Positions 1-7,581 of a stretch of 64,000 bases of DNA are shown one piece after another. The notes under the pieces were generated by a model. The model had not been told where the DNA came from. It saw nothing but the letters and a program-made list of their open reading frames with translations, and searched no databases. Origin of the DNA: Nonomuraea aurantiaca (GTDB lineage Bacteria; Actinomycetota; Actinomycetes; Streptosporangiales; Streptosporangiaceae); assembly GCF_020215705.1 (NCBI RefSeq), contig NZ_JAIWNB010000023.1:124001-188000 (forward strand). Direction: 5' to 3'. Position 1 is the stretch's first letter. The number at the start of each line of letters is the position of its first letter. A program made the position numbers and the translations under genes.

Positions 1-219
1 GGGCCGAGTAGCCGTCCGGCCACGGCCTTCTATCCTCATCTGCGCGTAACCGAACCGCCGGGTAGCCTTGCTCGCAGGGGAGACGGGCATAACCTCATGA
101 GCTGTGTGCGTAAAGCCCGAGGGGGGAATTGCGCGCACGCGCATGGGGACATCGGTATGGGGGCCGGTGCGTGCCCCATGTGCTCAGAGAGGCGATCAGA
201 GTTGTCGAAAGAGACGCGC

Positions 220-609
220 ATGCGCGGGGGGCAAAGCCTGGCGGAGGCGCTGGAGACCTACTTGGCGGAGTGGTCGGAGCGCACAGGCATCGCCGTCGAG
301 ACGTGGGCGCTGCCCTCGACCGACGTGCCGTCGCGCATAGCGGCGGGCGTGCTGGCCGCCATGCGCGAGGCTCTCGGCAATGTCGAGGCGCACAGCGGCG
401 CGAGCCTGGTCTCCGTCGCGGTGACCTCGGGCCGGGACGGTCTGCGGATGACGATCCGCGACCACGGCCAGGGCTTCGCCGTCCTCAGAGCGGGCCGTGG
501 CATCGCGCGGATGCGGGCCACGTTCACCGAACTAGGCGGGAGCCTGTCGGTCACCGGCACGCAGGGCGAGGGCACCACGGTCAGCGGCGTGGTGCCTAGG
601 CGAGGGTGA
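220..609 (+). CDS. histidine kinase-like ATPase domain protein
   Basis: A 129-residue protein made almost entirely of a HATPase_c fold like the C-terminus of NarL-family sensor kinases. Visible are an N-box-like segment (REALGNVEAHSGA), a G1-type DHGQGF and a G2-type GRGIARM, then a TxLGGSLSVTGTQGEGT tail. No dimerisation/phosphoacceptor helix or membrane segment is present, so it cannot autophosphorylate in the usual way. It may be a stand-alone ATP-binding partner or the remnant of a longer kinase. Starts at 97 or 178 are possible in frame, but the upstream residues are Cys/Arg-rich and not kinase-like, so I prefer ATG 220, preceded by AAAGAGA. The 3' end overlaps the end of map by 14 bp in convergent orientation. 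Confidence 0.6.
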   Translation: MRGGQSLAEALETYLAEWSERTGIAVETWALPSTDVPSRIAAGVLAAMREALGNVEAHSGASLVSVAVTSGRDGLRMTIRDHGQGFAVLRAGRGIARMRATFTELGGSLSVTGTQGEGTTVSGVVPRRG

Positions 610-1444
610 GGATCTCGCTGCCCGTGTCGGTCACCACGATCGTGTGCTCGAACTGAGCCGTGCGCTTGCGGTCCTTGGTCACGGCGGTCCACTTGTCGGG
701 CCAGATGTCGTAGTCGATCGTGCCCAGCGTCAGCATCGGCTCGATCGTGAACGTCATCCCCGGCACCAGCTCGACCCGCAGCGACGGGTCCTCGTAGTGC
801 GGCACCATCAGGCCCGAGTGGAAGGTGGTGCCGATGCCGTGCCCGGTGAAGTCGCGCACCACGCCATAGCCGAATCGCTTGGCGTACGCCTCGATGACCC
901 GGCCAACCACGTTGAGCTGCCGTCCCGGCGCGACCGCCTTGATCGCTCGCATCATCGCCTCGCGGGTGCGCTCCACCAGCAGCCGTGACTCCTCGTCGAC
1001 CTCGCCCACCAGGTAGGTCGCGTCGGTGTCGCCGTGGACGCCGCCGATGAACGCGGTGATGTCGACGTTGACGATGTCGCCGTCGCGCAGCACGGTGTCG
1101 TCGGGGATGCCGTGGCAGATCACCTCGTTGATCGACGTGCACAGCGACTTGGGGTAGCCCTTGTAGCCGAGCGTGCTCGGGTAGGCGCCGTGGTCGACAA
1201 GGAACTCGTGGCCGATCCGGTCCAGCTCGTCGGTCGTGACACCGGGCTGGATGTGCTTGGCGACCTCGGCCATCGCCTGCGCCGCGATCCGGCCGGCCAC
1301 CCGCATCCGCTCGATCGTCTCCGGGGTCTTGACGTCGGATTCGCCGGTCTTGGGAAGCTTCTTGCCGACGTACTCCGGCCGCTGGATGTGCGCGGGGACC
1401 TTTCGAATGGGCGAAACTCGCCCTGGCTGGAGCAATGTCGTCAT
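596..1444 (-). CDS. map: type I methionine aminopeptidase
   Basis: Removes the initiator methionine from nascent proteins in the cytoplasm. The protein is 282 residues long, with the five dinuclear metal ligands in order: Asp in VNVDITAF, Asp in HGDTDATY, His in GHGIGTTFH, Glu in FTIEPML and Glu in AQFEHTIVV. The catalytic His is in EVICHGIPD. The N-terminal extension of about 35 residues with a PxHIxRPEY-type segment is common in actinobacterial MetAPs. ATG 1444 is chosen over an upstream in-frame TTG at 1453. It is divergent from the small gene at 1477, with only 32 bp between them. Confidence 0.96.
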   Translation of the reverse strand: MTTLLQPGRVSPIRKVPAHIQRPEYVGKKLPKTGESDVKTPETIERMRVAGRIAAQAMAEVAKHIQPGVTTDELDRIGHEFLVDHGAYPSTLGYKGYPKSLCTSINEVICHGIPDDTVLRDGDIVNVDITAFIGGVHGDTDATYLVGEVDEESRLLVERTREAMMRAIKAVAPGRQLNVVGRVIEAYAKRFGYGVVRDFTGHGIGTTFHSGLMVPHYEDPSLRVELVPGMTFTIEPMLTLGTIDYDIWPDKWTAVTKDRKRTAQFEHTIVVTDTGSEILTLA

Positions 1445-1476
1445 GAAAGGCAAGTCTACGGGGCAGGATTGATCCC

Positions 1477-1653
1477 GTGAGCGATGGCCAGTGGTGGTTC
1501 TGCCTCAAGCACATGCGCGTCGAGCCCGATCAGGGCTGTCCCAACAAGGACCGGATGGGCCCCTACGAGAGCGAGCAAGAGGCGGCCGGCGCGCTGCAGC
1601 GCGCCGCCGACCGCAACAAGGCGTGGGACGAGGCCGACCAGGACGACGACTAG
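1477..1653 (+). CDS. small conserved actinobacterial protein next to map
   Basis: A 58-residue reading frame beginning with GTG. The product starts MSDGQWWFCLKH, contains GCPNKDRMGPY, then an Ala/Glu-rich helix (EQEAAGALQRAADRNKAWD) and ends in an acidic tail. Many actinomycetes carry a similar 55-65 residue protein beside map (WYFCLKHxxVE...GCPxxDRLGPY...A...ERN..WD), sometimes annotated as SPOR-like. The two cysteines and CxxH suggest a small zinc-ribbon-like turn, but the function is unknown. The aromatic N-terminus, the conserved pattern and G/C third positions make it a genuine gene despite its size. Confidence 0.75.
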   Translation: MSDGQWWFCLKHMRVEPDQGCPNKDRMGPYESEQEAAGALQRAADRNKAWDEADQDDD

Positions 1654-1683
1654 GCCGCAGATCCAACGTTCGGGCTCGCGGAT

Positions 1684-3024
1684 CTACAGCGACGCGAGCG
1701 CCTTCGCCACGCCCGGATCGCGGCCGGTGGCCAGGTCAAGGGCGGTCATCGGGGCGTAGTGGTCGACCGGTACACCGATCGTGTCGATGATCTCGCGGGC
1801 GGGCCCGAGGTGCCGGACCTTGGGCAGCAGCAGGAGGCTGCCGTCGTCGAGGAGGTAGCCTTCGGCGGGGCCGGAGATGGCTCCCGCGGTGCGGGTCCCG
1901 ATGAGGGTGCCCAGTCCATTGTCCTTGACGGCCGCGCTGAAGTCCTCGCAGGCCGAGGCGCAGGCCCGGTCGGTGAGGACGACGAGGCGCAGGCCGAGCA
2001 GCGGGACGCTGTCGTCGGTCCGGTTGGGCACGCAGTCTCCCTGGAGCGGGCAGAAGTAGCTGGTGACCTTGCCGTGGGCGAACGCGCCGAGCAGCCGGGT
2101 CACCTCACGAGGCGACCCGCCGCCGTTGCCGCGCAGGTCGAGGACCACCGCCTTCTGTGCGCCCTGGAGCTTGGCGATGACCTGGTCAGCGGCCCCTTCG
2201 AAGAAACCGGGCAGCTGGACGTACGCGACGCCGCCGGGAAGCGTCTTCGATGTCACCGCCGGAGGCTGCCTCGTGATGGGGCCCTCCTTGAGGTCGACGG
2301 TGCGGATCCGTCCCGTCGTGGGGCGCTTGAGCGTGAGCTTCACCGGGCCGGAGGTGGTGAAGGCGTCGACGATGCTCTGGTTCACGGTGTTCCCGATGAA
2401 CGCCGGCACGCCGTTGACCTTGACGATGATGTCGCCGGGTCTGATGTCGGCCTTGGCGGCGGGGCTGCCGGGCAGGACACGGGTGATGAACAACGGCGGC
2501 TTGGCCGCCGGGTCGAGTTCCGGGCCGTGCTCGGCCGACACGCCCACGATGCCCGTTCCGGTCGGCCCCCCTTCCGGCGGGGGAGTCGGCCTGACCGCGC
2601 GGGCGTGGTTGTCGTGCAGCCCGGCGACCATTCCGGTGATCGCGGCGCGCAGCGCGGACACGTCACCCGCGCCGAGGACCTGCGCGAAGGCGGCCCAGTC
2701 GGTGTCGCGGTTCCCGGTCAGCTCGGGCAACCGGAGGTCGGCCCGATCGGCGTCGCGCCGCATCAGGTCCTGGGTGTAGGCGGCGAAAGCGCTCTTCAGC
2801 AGGGCCCTCGGGTCCATGACCGGACCGCTGTAGTAGTTGTCCAGCACGCAGAAGTACGCCTGCCGGAGTGTGTTCACCGAGGTGGGCGGCGCCGATTGCG
2901 GCGGCGGCGCCGTGGCGGCGGTGCAGCGGTCGTCTGAGGCGGCGGCCGGCGAGGACGCGGGTGCGGACAGGGCGCAGGCCGCCGTCAGCAAGGCGGCGCA
3001 GAGGTTTTTGATCATGGCTGTCAT
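1684..3024 (-). CDS. secreted S41 family peptidase with PDZ domain
   Basis: A 446-residue exported protease-like protein. Residues 1-29 form a signal peptide (KNLCAALLTAACALSAPASS). A helical N-terminal region follows, then a PDZ domain around residues 160-240 (VLPGSPAAKADIRPGDIIVKVNG) and the S41 core (AVVLDLRGNGGGS, then CASACED with the nucleophile at about Ser357). The Lys expected in the CtpA/Tsp Ser-Lys dyad is not evident at the following IGTRTAG, so the active site is closer to tricorn/IRBP-type S41 proteins. Divergent from the two-component system at 3104; the 79-bp gap carries a palindrome, so the protease may be a target of that regulator. Confidence 0.88.
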   Translation of the reverse strand: MTAMIKNLCAALLTAACALSAPASSPAAASDDRCTAATAPPPQSAPPTSVNTLRQAYFCVLDNYYSGPVMDPRALLKSAFAAYTQDLMRRDADRADLRLPELTGNRDTDWAAFAQVLGAGDVSALRAAITGMVAGLHDNHARAVRPTPPPEGGPTGTGIVGVSAEHGPELDPAAKPPLFITRVLPGSPAAKADIRPGDIIVKVNGVPAFIGNTVNQSIVDAFTTSGPVKLTLKRPTTGRIRTVDLKEGPITRQPPAVTSKTLPGGVAYVQLPGFFEGAADQVIAKLQGAQKAVVLDLRGNGGGSPREVTRLLGAFAHGKVTSYFCPLQGDCVPNRTDDSVPLLGLRLVVLTDRACASACEDFSAAVKDNGLGTLIGTRTAGAISGPAEGYLLDDGSLLLLPKVRHLGPAREIIDTIGVPVDHYAPMTALDLATGRDPGVAKALASL

Positions 3025-3050
3025 GGTGGCCGGAAGCGGGTTGCACGGCC

Positions 3051-3068
3051 GTGAACGGATCCGTTAAC
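3051..3068. promoter_or_regulatory. palindrome between S41 peptidase and response regulator
   Basis: AACGGATCCGTT at 3054-3065 is a perfect 12-bp palindrome, extendable to 18 bp (3051-3068) with one mismatched pair. It lies in the 79-bp divergent promoter region and is the best candidate operator for the adjacent OmpR-type regulator or for another factor. A second GTTA-containing motif follows at 3073-3079. This is inference from position and symmetry only. Confidence 0.45.
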
Positions 3069-3103
3069 GCCGCTGTTACCCCGATTCGGGTACGAACGTC
3101 AGC

Positions 3104-3757
3104 ATGCGGGTCTTGGTGGCCGAAGACGAACGCGATCTGGCCGATCTCGTGGCGGTGGGGTTGCGCCGCCACGCCATGGCCGTCGACGTGGTCTACGACG
3201 GGGCCGCCGCGGCGGAGCGGCTGGCGGTGAGCGACTACGACGTCCTCGTACTGGACCGGGACCTGCCCGGGAAGCACGGCGACCTCGTGTGCCGTGATCT
3301 GGTGGCGCGCGGGAGCCGTACCCGGATCCTGATGATGACGGCCGCCGCTGCGGTGCCGGAGCGGGTGGCCGGCCTCGGGATGGGGGCCGACGACTACCTG
3401 CCCAAGCCGTTCGACTACGCCGAGCTGGTCGCCCGGGTCCAGGCGCTGGGGAGGCGCAGCCAGGCGCAGGTGCCGCCGGTGCTGACGCGGCACGGGATCG
3501 TGCTCGACGCCCACCGGCTGCAGGCCTCGCGGGACGGGCGGCATCTGCACCTGTCGCTCAAGGAGTTCGCCGTCCTTGAGGTGCTGATGAGAGCGGACGG
3601 CGCGGTCGTCAGCTCTGAACGGCTGCTCGAAGAGGCATGGGACGAGAACGTCGACCCGTTCACCACGGTGGTTCGGGTCGTGGTCAGCCGCTTACGCGCC
3701 AAGCTGGGCGACCCGGCCTGCATCCAGACGGTTCCTGGCGCGGGATACGTGTTGTGA
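3104..3757 (+). CDS. OmpR/PhoB-family response regulator
   Basis: A 217-residue DNA-binding response regulator. The receiver domain occupies residues 1-115: acidic pocket AEDE, phosphoacceptor Asp51 in VLVLDRDLPG, Thr in MMTA and the conserved Lys in LPKPFDY. A winged-helix Trans_Reg_C domain covers about residues 125-217 (LSLKEFAVLEVLMR ... VVRVVVSRLRAKL ... TVPGAGYVL). Its stop overlaps the GTG start of the kinase (GTGA), so the two are translationally coupled. The target is probably the divergent S41 peptidase and/or the secreted protein at 5173, on context only. Confidence 0.95.
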   Translation: MRVLVAEDERDLADLVAVGLRRHAMAVDVVYDGAAAAERLAVSDYDVLVLDRDLPGKHGDLVCRDLVARGSRTRILMMTAAAAVPERVAGLGMGADDYLPKPFDYAELVARVQALGRRSQAQVPPVLTRHGIVLDAHRLQASRDGRHLHLSLKEFAVLEVLMRADGAVVSSERLLEEAWDENVDPFTTVVRVVVSRLRAKLGDPACIQTVPGAGYVL

Positions 3758-4815
3758 CGACGATCCGGGTACGGCTCACGCTGATCTACTCCGGATTGTT
3801 CCTGCTGACCTCGACCGTGCTGCTGATCACGGTCAACCTCCTACTGAGCCAGGCGCTGCACAGGGGGATCTCGCGGATCCAGGGGGTGCCGGTGGCGCCA
3901 CTGGCACCGCTGCGGAAAGTGCCGGCCGATCTGCCGCCGGTGCTGCCCGATCTGGTGGACGACGTGATCCAGTACCAGTGGGGGGTGACCGAGCTGACGG
4001 TCGGGCTCCTGACGGTGGTGTCAGTGGTCGTCGGCTGGCTGGTCGCCGGGCGGATCCTGCGGCCCGTCCACCGGATCACCGCGACCGCGCAGCGGCTGTC
4101 CATGTCGACCCTGCACGAACGCATCGCGCTCGTCGGGCCGAAGGACGAGCTGAAGGAACTGGCCGACACCTTCGACGCGATGCTCGACCGCCTCGAGCAC
4201 TCCGTCGAAGCGCAGCGGCGCTTCATCGCGAACGCCTCCCACGAGCTGCGGACCCCGCTGGCCGTCCAGCGAGCGGCGATCGAGATCGGCCTGCCCGAGG
4301 ACGTCGGCGAGATCCGCGACAAGCTCCTGTTCCACAACCACCGCACCGAGAACCTCATCGACGCCCTCCTGGTCCTCGCCCAGGCGGAACACGGCCTCGA
4401 GAAGCGGATCCCGGTGGCACTGGACGAGGTGGTGAGAGTCGTCCTGGCCGAAGGAGACCCGGACGGCGTCGCCGTGACCACCCGGATCGAGCCGTTCACC
4501 GTCGATGGGGATCCGATCCTGTTGAACCGGCTCGTCACCAACCTCGTCGACAACGCGGTCCGCTACAACCATCCCGGCGGAAGCGTCGAGGTGACGCTCT
4601 CCCACGGAGCTCTGACCGTCCGGAACACCGGCCCGGAAGTGCCGAGTGAACGTATGGGCGATCTCTTCGAGCCCTTCCGGCGCCTCCACACGACCCGGGA
4701 GCAGGGTGCCGGACTCGGGTTGTCGATCGTCGCGTCGATCGCGAAGGCGCATGAGGCGGGCGTACGGGCACGCCCCAACCCAGGGGGCGGCCTGGAGGTC
4801 GTGGTCGTCTTCTGA
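3754..4815 (+). CDS. HAMP-domain sensor histidine kinase
   Basis: A 353-residue membrane kinase, partner of the regulator it overlaps by 4 bp. TM1 is about residues 8-31 and TM2 about 80-99, separated by a short extracytoplasmic loop of about 48 residues rich in Pro and Asp. HAMP covers about 100-152, then HisKA with His163 in ASHELRTPL. The HATPase region has an N-box (LVTNLVDNAVRYN), a degenerate G1 (VRNTGPEV), an F-box-like LFEPFRRL and G2 GAGLGLSIV. GTG 3754 is chosen because the predicted TM1 begins right after it and upstream residues are out-of-frame regulator sequence. The G1 box lacks the usual DxGxG acidic residue, so ATP affinity may be altered. Confidence 0.93.
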   Translation: MTTIRVRLTLIYSGLFLLTSTVLLITVNLLLSQALHRGISRIQGVPVAPLAPLRKVPADLPPVLPDLVDDVIQYQWGVTELTVGLLTVVSVVVGWLVAGRILRPVHRITATAQRLSMSTLHERIALVGPKDELKELADTFDAMLDRLEHSVEAQRRFIANASHELRTPLAVQRAAIEIGLPEDVGEIRDKLLFHNHRTENLIDALLVLAQAEHGLEKRIPVALDEVVRVVLAEGDPDGVAVTTRIEPFTVDGDPILLNRLVTNLVDNAVRYNHPGGSVEVTLSHGALTVRNTGPEVPSERMGDLFEPFRRLHTTREQGAGLGLSIVASIAKAHEAGVRARPNPGGGLEVVVVF

Positions 4816-5160
4816 GTCGCCCGCTGTCACGGGCAAGACCGATTCCCTGGGACTCCCATTTCGCTTCAGCGGACAAACGCCCCCAAAACAAATCCTCCCC
4901 TTAGCGGACAAGCGCTCTCAAAATACTTGTACGGCTTGCATAAGGCCATCGGTTGAAACGCCGAAGGCGATTAGCCGAAAAGGCCACAGGCGAAACTCTG
5001 GACTTGTCGTTCGCGAAGGGCGTGGGATATAAATTCCACGTCACCGAAATAGGGGGGCACGACGCCGATGTAAAAAATTGAAGTGTTCTCGCATCGTACG
5101 CCGGCGGTCCACGGCATCCGGTCATGGAGGCATGGGCCGTCAGAAACCACAAAAGAGGGG
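4816..5160. other. AT-richer intergenic region with direct repeats
   Basis: A 345-bp gap of visibly lower GC than its surroundings. It contains two direct repeats, AGCGGACAAACGC (4868-4880) and AGCGGACAAGCGC (4903-4915), 35 bp apart, and an A/T tract GATGTAAAAAATTG (5067-5080). The first 13 bases of the tract recur at 24244. No convincing coding frame is present. It probably holds the promoter of the small secreted protein downstream. Direct repeats would suit an OmpR-type regulator such as the one at 3104, but this is a guess. Confidence 0.5.
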
Positions 5161-5172
5161 ATGGCTAATTCC

Positions 5173-5523
5173 ATGAAGACGAACACGCGCGTGGCCTCGG
5201 TCGCACTCATGCTCGGCCTCTTCGGTTCCGCGCTGGTGGGGGGTGCCTCGATGGCTCAGGCCACCGGCGGCTACTCCTGCTCCAATGGCCTCGCCAACGT
5301 CGTCACCTGCAACAACGTCATCGCTGGCGTCCCGGTGAAGATCAACATCACGGGCAACCGGGTTCTCACCGGCAACGAGATCGGCGTCCTGCAGAACAAC
5401 CTCAACGGGACCGCGGTGAACGTCGCGGCCATCAAGAACTCGGTCGTCAAAACCTACGCCACGTTCAGTCCGACGGTCATCATCAAGGACATCAACGTCT
5501 GCATCGCGTCCGTCTGCAAGTAA
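5173..5523 (+). CDS. small secreted protein with four cysteines
   Basis: A 116-residue exported protein of unknown function. The signal peptide spans about residues 1-30 (VASVALMLGLFGSALVGG, cleavage near AQA-TGG). The mature part of about 86 residues is Asn/Val/Ile-rich with four cysteines (YSCSN, VTCNN, NVCIASVCK), suggesting two disulphides. I chose ATG 5173; an in-frame ATG at 5161 directly abuts AGAGGGG (too close for a normal ribosome site), while 5173 has a rather long 12-nt spacing. It has a long regulatory leader and a strong hairpin downstream, so it is probably monocistronic. I do not recognise a family. Confidence 0.75.
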   Translation: MKTNTRVASVALMLGLFGSALVGGASMAQATGGYSCSNGLANVVTCNNVIAGVPVKINITGNRVLTGNEIGVLQNNLNGTAVNVAAIKNSVVKTYATFSPTVIIKDINVCIASVCK

Positions 5524-5583
5524 TGCGCGGCGGGCTCCGCTGAGAGCCTGGACGGGATAGGAAACAGGGGATGGTAAAGCTAT

Positions 5584-5613
5584 GGCGGGCCGCTGACCGG
5601 GCGGCGGCCCGCC
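5584..5613. terminator. bidirectional hairpin terminator
   Basis: GGCGGGCCGC (5584-5593) and GCGGCCCGCC (5604-5613) form a perfect 10-bp G/C stem with a 10-nt loop. It lies between the ends of the secreted protein gene and the convergent cyclase gene. There is no U-tract, as is usual for actinomycete terminators. Confidence 0.65.
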
Positions 5614-5657
5614 GTAGTGGGCATTTATGAATGAATGCGTTGGTGAATGGGCCGCTG

Positions 5658-6305
5658 TTAAGGGACTACCGCATAGGCCCTGACGGGGAACGTCCCCATG
5701 CCCGCCACCATGGGCGGCGCGGCGTGGAAGCGGAAGCCATCGTCCGGCAGCGCCGCGAGCCCGGTCAGGTGCTCGACCAGCGGAATGCCCGCCTGGAGCA
5801 GCACCGAGTGCGCCGGGCGCGGGCCGCGCGGCGGAGTGTCGTCGATGTTCAGCGAGTCGATGCCGACCAGCGCCGCCCCCTGCTCCGCCAGCCAGGCCGC
5901 CGACTCCGGCGCCAGATACGGGTGCTCGCGCTGATACCGGTCGGTGCCGAAGTGCCGGTCCCATCCCGTCTGGATCAGTACGGCACGGCCGCGCACGTCC
6001 AAGTCCTCGTCCAGGACGACCTTCCTGGCACCACCCTCGGCCCGTACCACCAGCCCTGGCAGGTCGGCCAGCTTGCTCAGCGGCACCTGCGACAGGTCCT
6101 GGCCGTCGGCGTAGCGGTGGTGAGGGGTATCCAGGTAGGTGCCGGTGTTGGCGGCCAGCGTGATCATGCCCATGTGGAACTCGGTGCCCGGCTCGTAGAC
6201 CTCGCGCGAGGCCTCCCTGCTGAGGTGCGTGCCGATCACCGGCCCCGGGATGCCGGGGTACGTCACCATTCCGTCGGTGATGGTGTGGCTGAGTTCGACG
6301 ATCAT
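5658..6305 (-). CDS. cyclase/kynurenine-formamidase-like hydrolase
   Basis: A 215-residue member of the metal-dependent cyclase family (kynurenine formamidase, isatin hydrolase, polyketide cyclase relatives). The family's HxGTHxDxPxH metal motif appears as NTGTYLDTPHHRY, so the first two His positions are substituted while Asp, Pro and the final His remain. Also present are VLIQTGWD and VGIDSLNID, typical of the family. The altered metal motif means substrate and even catalysis cannot be assigned. Its start overlaps the stop of the upstream membrane-protein gene by 4 bp (ATGA), so both are one transcript, divergent from the LysR regulator. Confidence 0.85.
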   Translation of the reverse strand: MIVELSHTITDGMVTYPGIPGPVIGTHLSREASREVYEPGTEFHMGMITLAANTGTYLDTPHHRYADGQDLSQVPLSKLADLPGLVVRAEGGARKVVLDEDLDVRGRAVLIQTGWDRHFGTDRYQREHPYLAPESAAWLAEQGAALVGIDSLNIDDTPPRGPRPAHSVLLQAGIPLVEHLTGLAALPDDGFRFHAAPPMVAGMGTFPVRAYAVVP

Positions 6306-6562
6306 CGGGCGAATCCGATCTTGGTGAGCTTGTAGAGGGCCGTGACGCCGATGAGGGCCCAGACGAGGTTCAGGCCCGCCGAGGGCCAGGCGGCGTTGGC
6401 GGCGCTGTTGACCATCAGGCCGATCGAGCCGGCCAGGTTGATCAACTGGTAGTGGGCGCCGTCACCGGACATCCGTGAGGAGGAGACCATGGCGTACCCG
6501 AACAGCAATAACGCGGCGCCCAGCCAGCCGAGGACGTCAACGAGGAAGCTCATGCGCGCCAT
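6302..6562 (-). CDS. small two-to-three-TM membrane protein (CBU_0592-like)
   Basis: An 86-residue integral membrane protein with hydrophobic segments at about residues 8-26, 41-58 and 63-80. The order, including YQLINLAGSIGLMVNS and a C-terminal Tyr-Lys-rich end, resembles the CBU_0592 family of small membrane proteins of unknown function. The first ATG at 6562 is used; ATG 6553 (MSFLVDV) is equally possible. It is translationally coupled to the cyclase and divergent from the LysR gene. Confidence 0.75.
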   Translation of the reverse strand: MARMSFLVDVLGWLGAALLLFGYAMVSSSRMSGDGAHYQLINLAGSIGLMVNSAANAAWPSAGLNLVWALIGVTALYKLTKIGFAR

Positions 6563-6574
6563 TGTCCGGATCTA

Positions 6575-6601
6575 TTGCGCTGAAGCGCAAATAAAGTTTG
6601 C
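6575..6601. promoter_or_regulatory. LysR-type operator (two overlapping inverted repeats)
   Basis: TTGCGCT-GA-AGCGCAA (6575-6590) is a perfect 7+7 bp dyad. It is immediately followed by and overlaps GCAAA-N5-TTTGC (6587-6601). Both sit in the 64-bp divergent gap between the membrane protein/cyclase transcript and the LysR gene. LysR regulators commonly bind paired dyads of this kind upstream of the divergent target and autoregulate. Confidence 0.65.
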
Positions 6602-6626
6602 TAAAGGTTGACGTAAGCTGATCTGC

Positions 6627-7580
6627 ATGGACATCGACCCCCGCCGGCTGCGTGTCCTGCACGAGGTCGCCCGTCGCGGCGGCGTCATGCGCGCGGCCGA
6701 GGCCCTGTTCCTGACACCGTCGGCGGTGTCCCAGCAGCTCGCCCAGCTCGAACGCGAGGTGGGCCTCGCCCTCATCGACCGCTCACAGCGCCGCGTCTCG
6801 CTCACCCCGGCGGGCCGGGTGCTCGCCGGCTACGCCGAGCGGGTCGAGGACGAGCTGGCCGAGGCCAGGCGCGAGCTCACCCGCTTCACCGAACGGCTGG
6901 CCGGGCCGGTGCGGATCGCCGCCTTCCCGACGGTGATCAAGCACATACTGGTGCCCGCCATGCGCGACCTCGCCGTCCGCCACCCCAAGATCGTGCCGGT
7001 CATCCACGAGGTGTACGGCCAGCCCGCGCTCCAGGAGCTGCGGCTGGGGGCCGTGGACGTGCTGATCACCGAGCAGGACATGAGCCTGCCGGTGCCGGCG
7101 CAGCCGTCCCTGGCCGTCCGCCCCCTGTACGTGGACGAATACCGCATCGTGGTGCCGCCCGACGGGCCCGACCCGCGCACGGTCGCCGACCTGGCGGAGC
7201 TGCCATGGGTGGCCAGCGAGCCCGAGCAGGCGTGCGGGCAGGCGCTCGATCGGCTGGCCGGGCTGCACGGGTTCGAGCCGCGCAAGGTGCACGTCATCAC
7301 CGAGTTCGATCCCACGCTGGCGCTGGTGGCGGCCGGGTATGGGGTGGCGATCGTGCCGTCGCTCGCCCTGCTGGACGTGCCGGAGGGGGAGGTGCGGGTC
7401 AGCGAGATACGGGATGTGGGGGCGCGGCGGCTGGACGCCGTCACGCGGGTCAGCCGTACGAGATCGGGGGAGCCGGACCCGGTGCAGGCGGTCGTCATCA
7501 GCGCGATCGAGGACGCCACCGCCGCGCTGGACGCCACCCTCGTCGGCCACCTCCACACCCCCGAGCCACTCGACTCGTAG
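6627..7580 (+). CDS. LysR-family transcriptional regulator
   Basis: A 317-residue regulator with an N-terminal winged HTH at about residues 5-62 (RLRVLHEVARRGGVMRAAEA then TPSAVSQQLAQLEREVG). A periplasmic-binding-like effector domain follows from about residue 90 (GPVRIAAFPTVIKHILVPAM). Divergent from the membrane protein/cyclase operon with a strong dyad between them, so these are its likely targets. The gene ends 1 bp before the convergent HTH_42 gene. Confidence 0.95.
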   Translation: MDIDPRRLRVLHEVARRGGVMRAAEALFLTPSAVSQQLAQLEREVGLALIDRSQRRVSLTPAGRVLAGYAERVEDELAEARRELTRFTERLAGPVRIAAFPTVIKHILVPAMRDLAVRHPKIVPVIHEVYGQPALQELRLGAVDVLITEQDMSLPVPAQPSLAVRPLYVDEYRIVVPPDGPDPRTVADLAELPWVASEPEQACGQALDRLAGLHGFEPRKVHVITEFDPTLALVAAGYGVAIVPSLALLDVPEGEVRVSEIRDVGARRLDAVTRVSRTRSGEPDPVQAVVISAIEDATAALDATLVGHLHTPEPLDS

Positions 7581-7581
7581 G

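Noticed and set aside
1759..2937. Long plus-strand open frame opposite the S41 protease
   Set aside because: It is the antisense shadow of a well-supported protease gene; its translation is Asp/Arg/Gly-rich with no domain.
4968..5210. Minus-strand frames opposite the secreted protein leader
   Set aside because: No ribosome site; sequence explained by the A/T-richer leader region.
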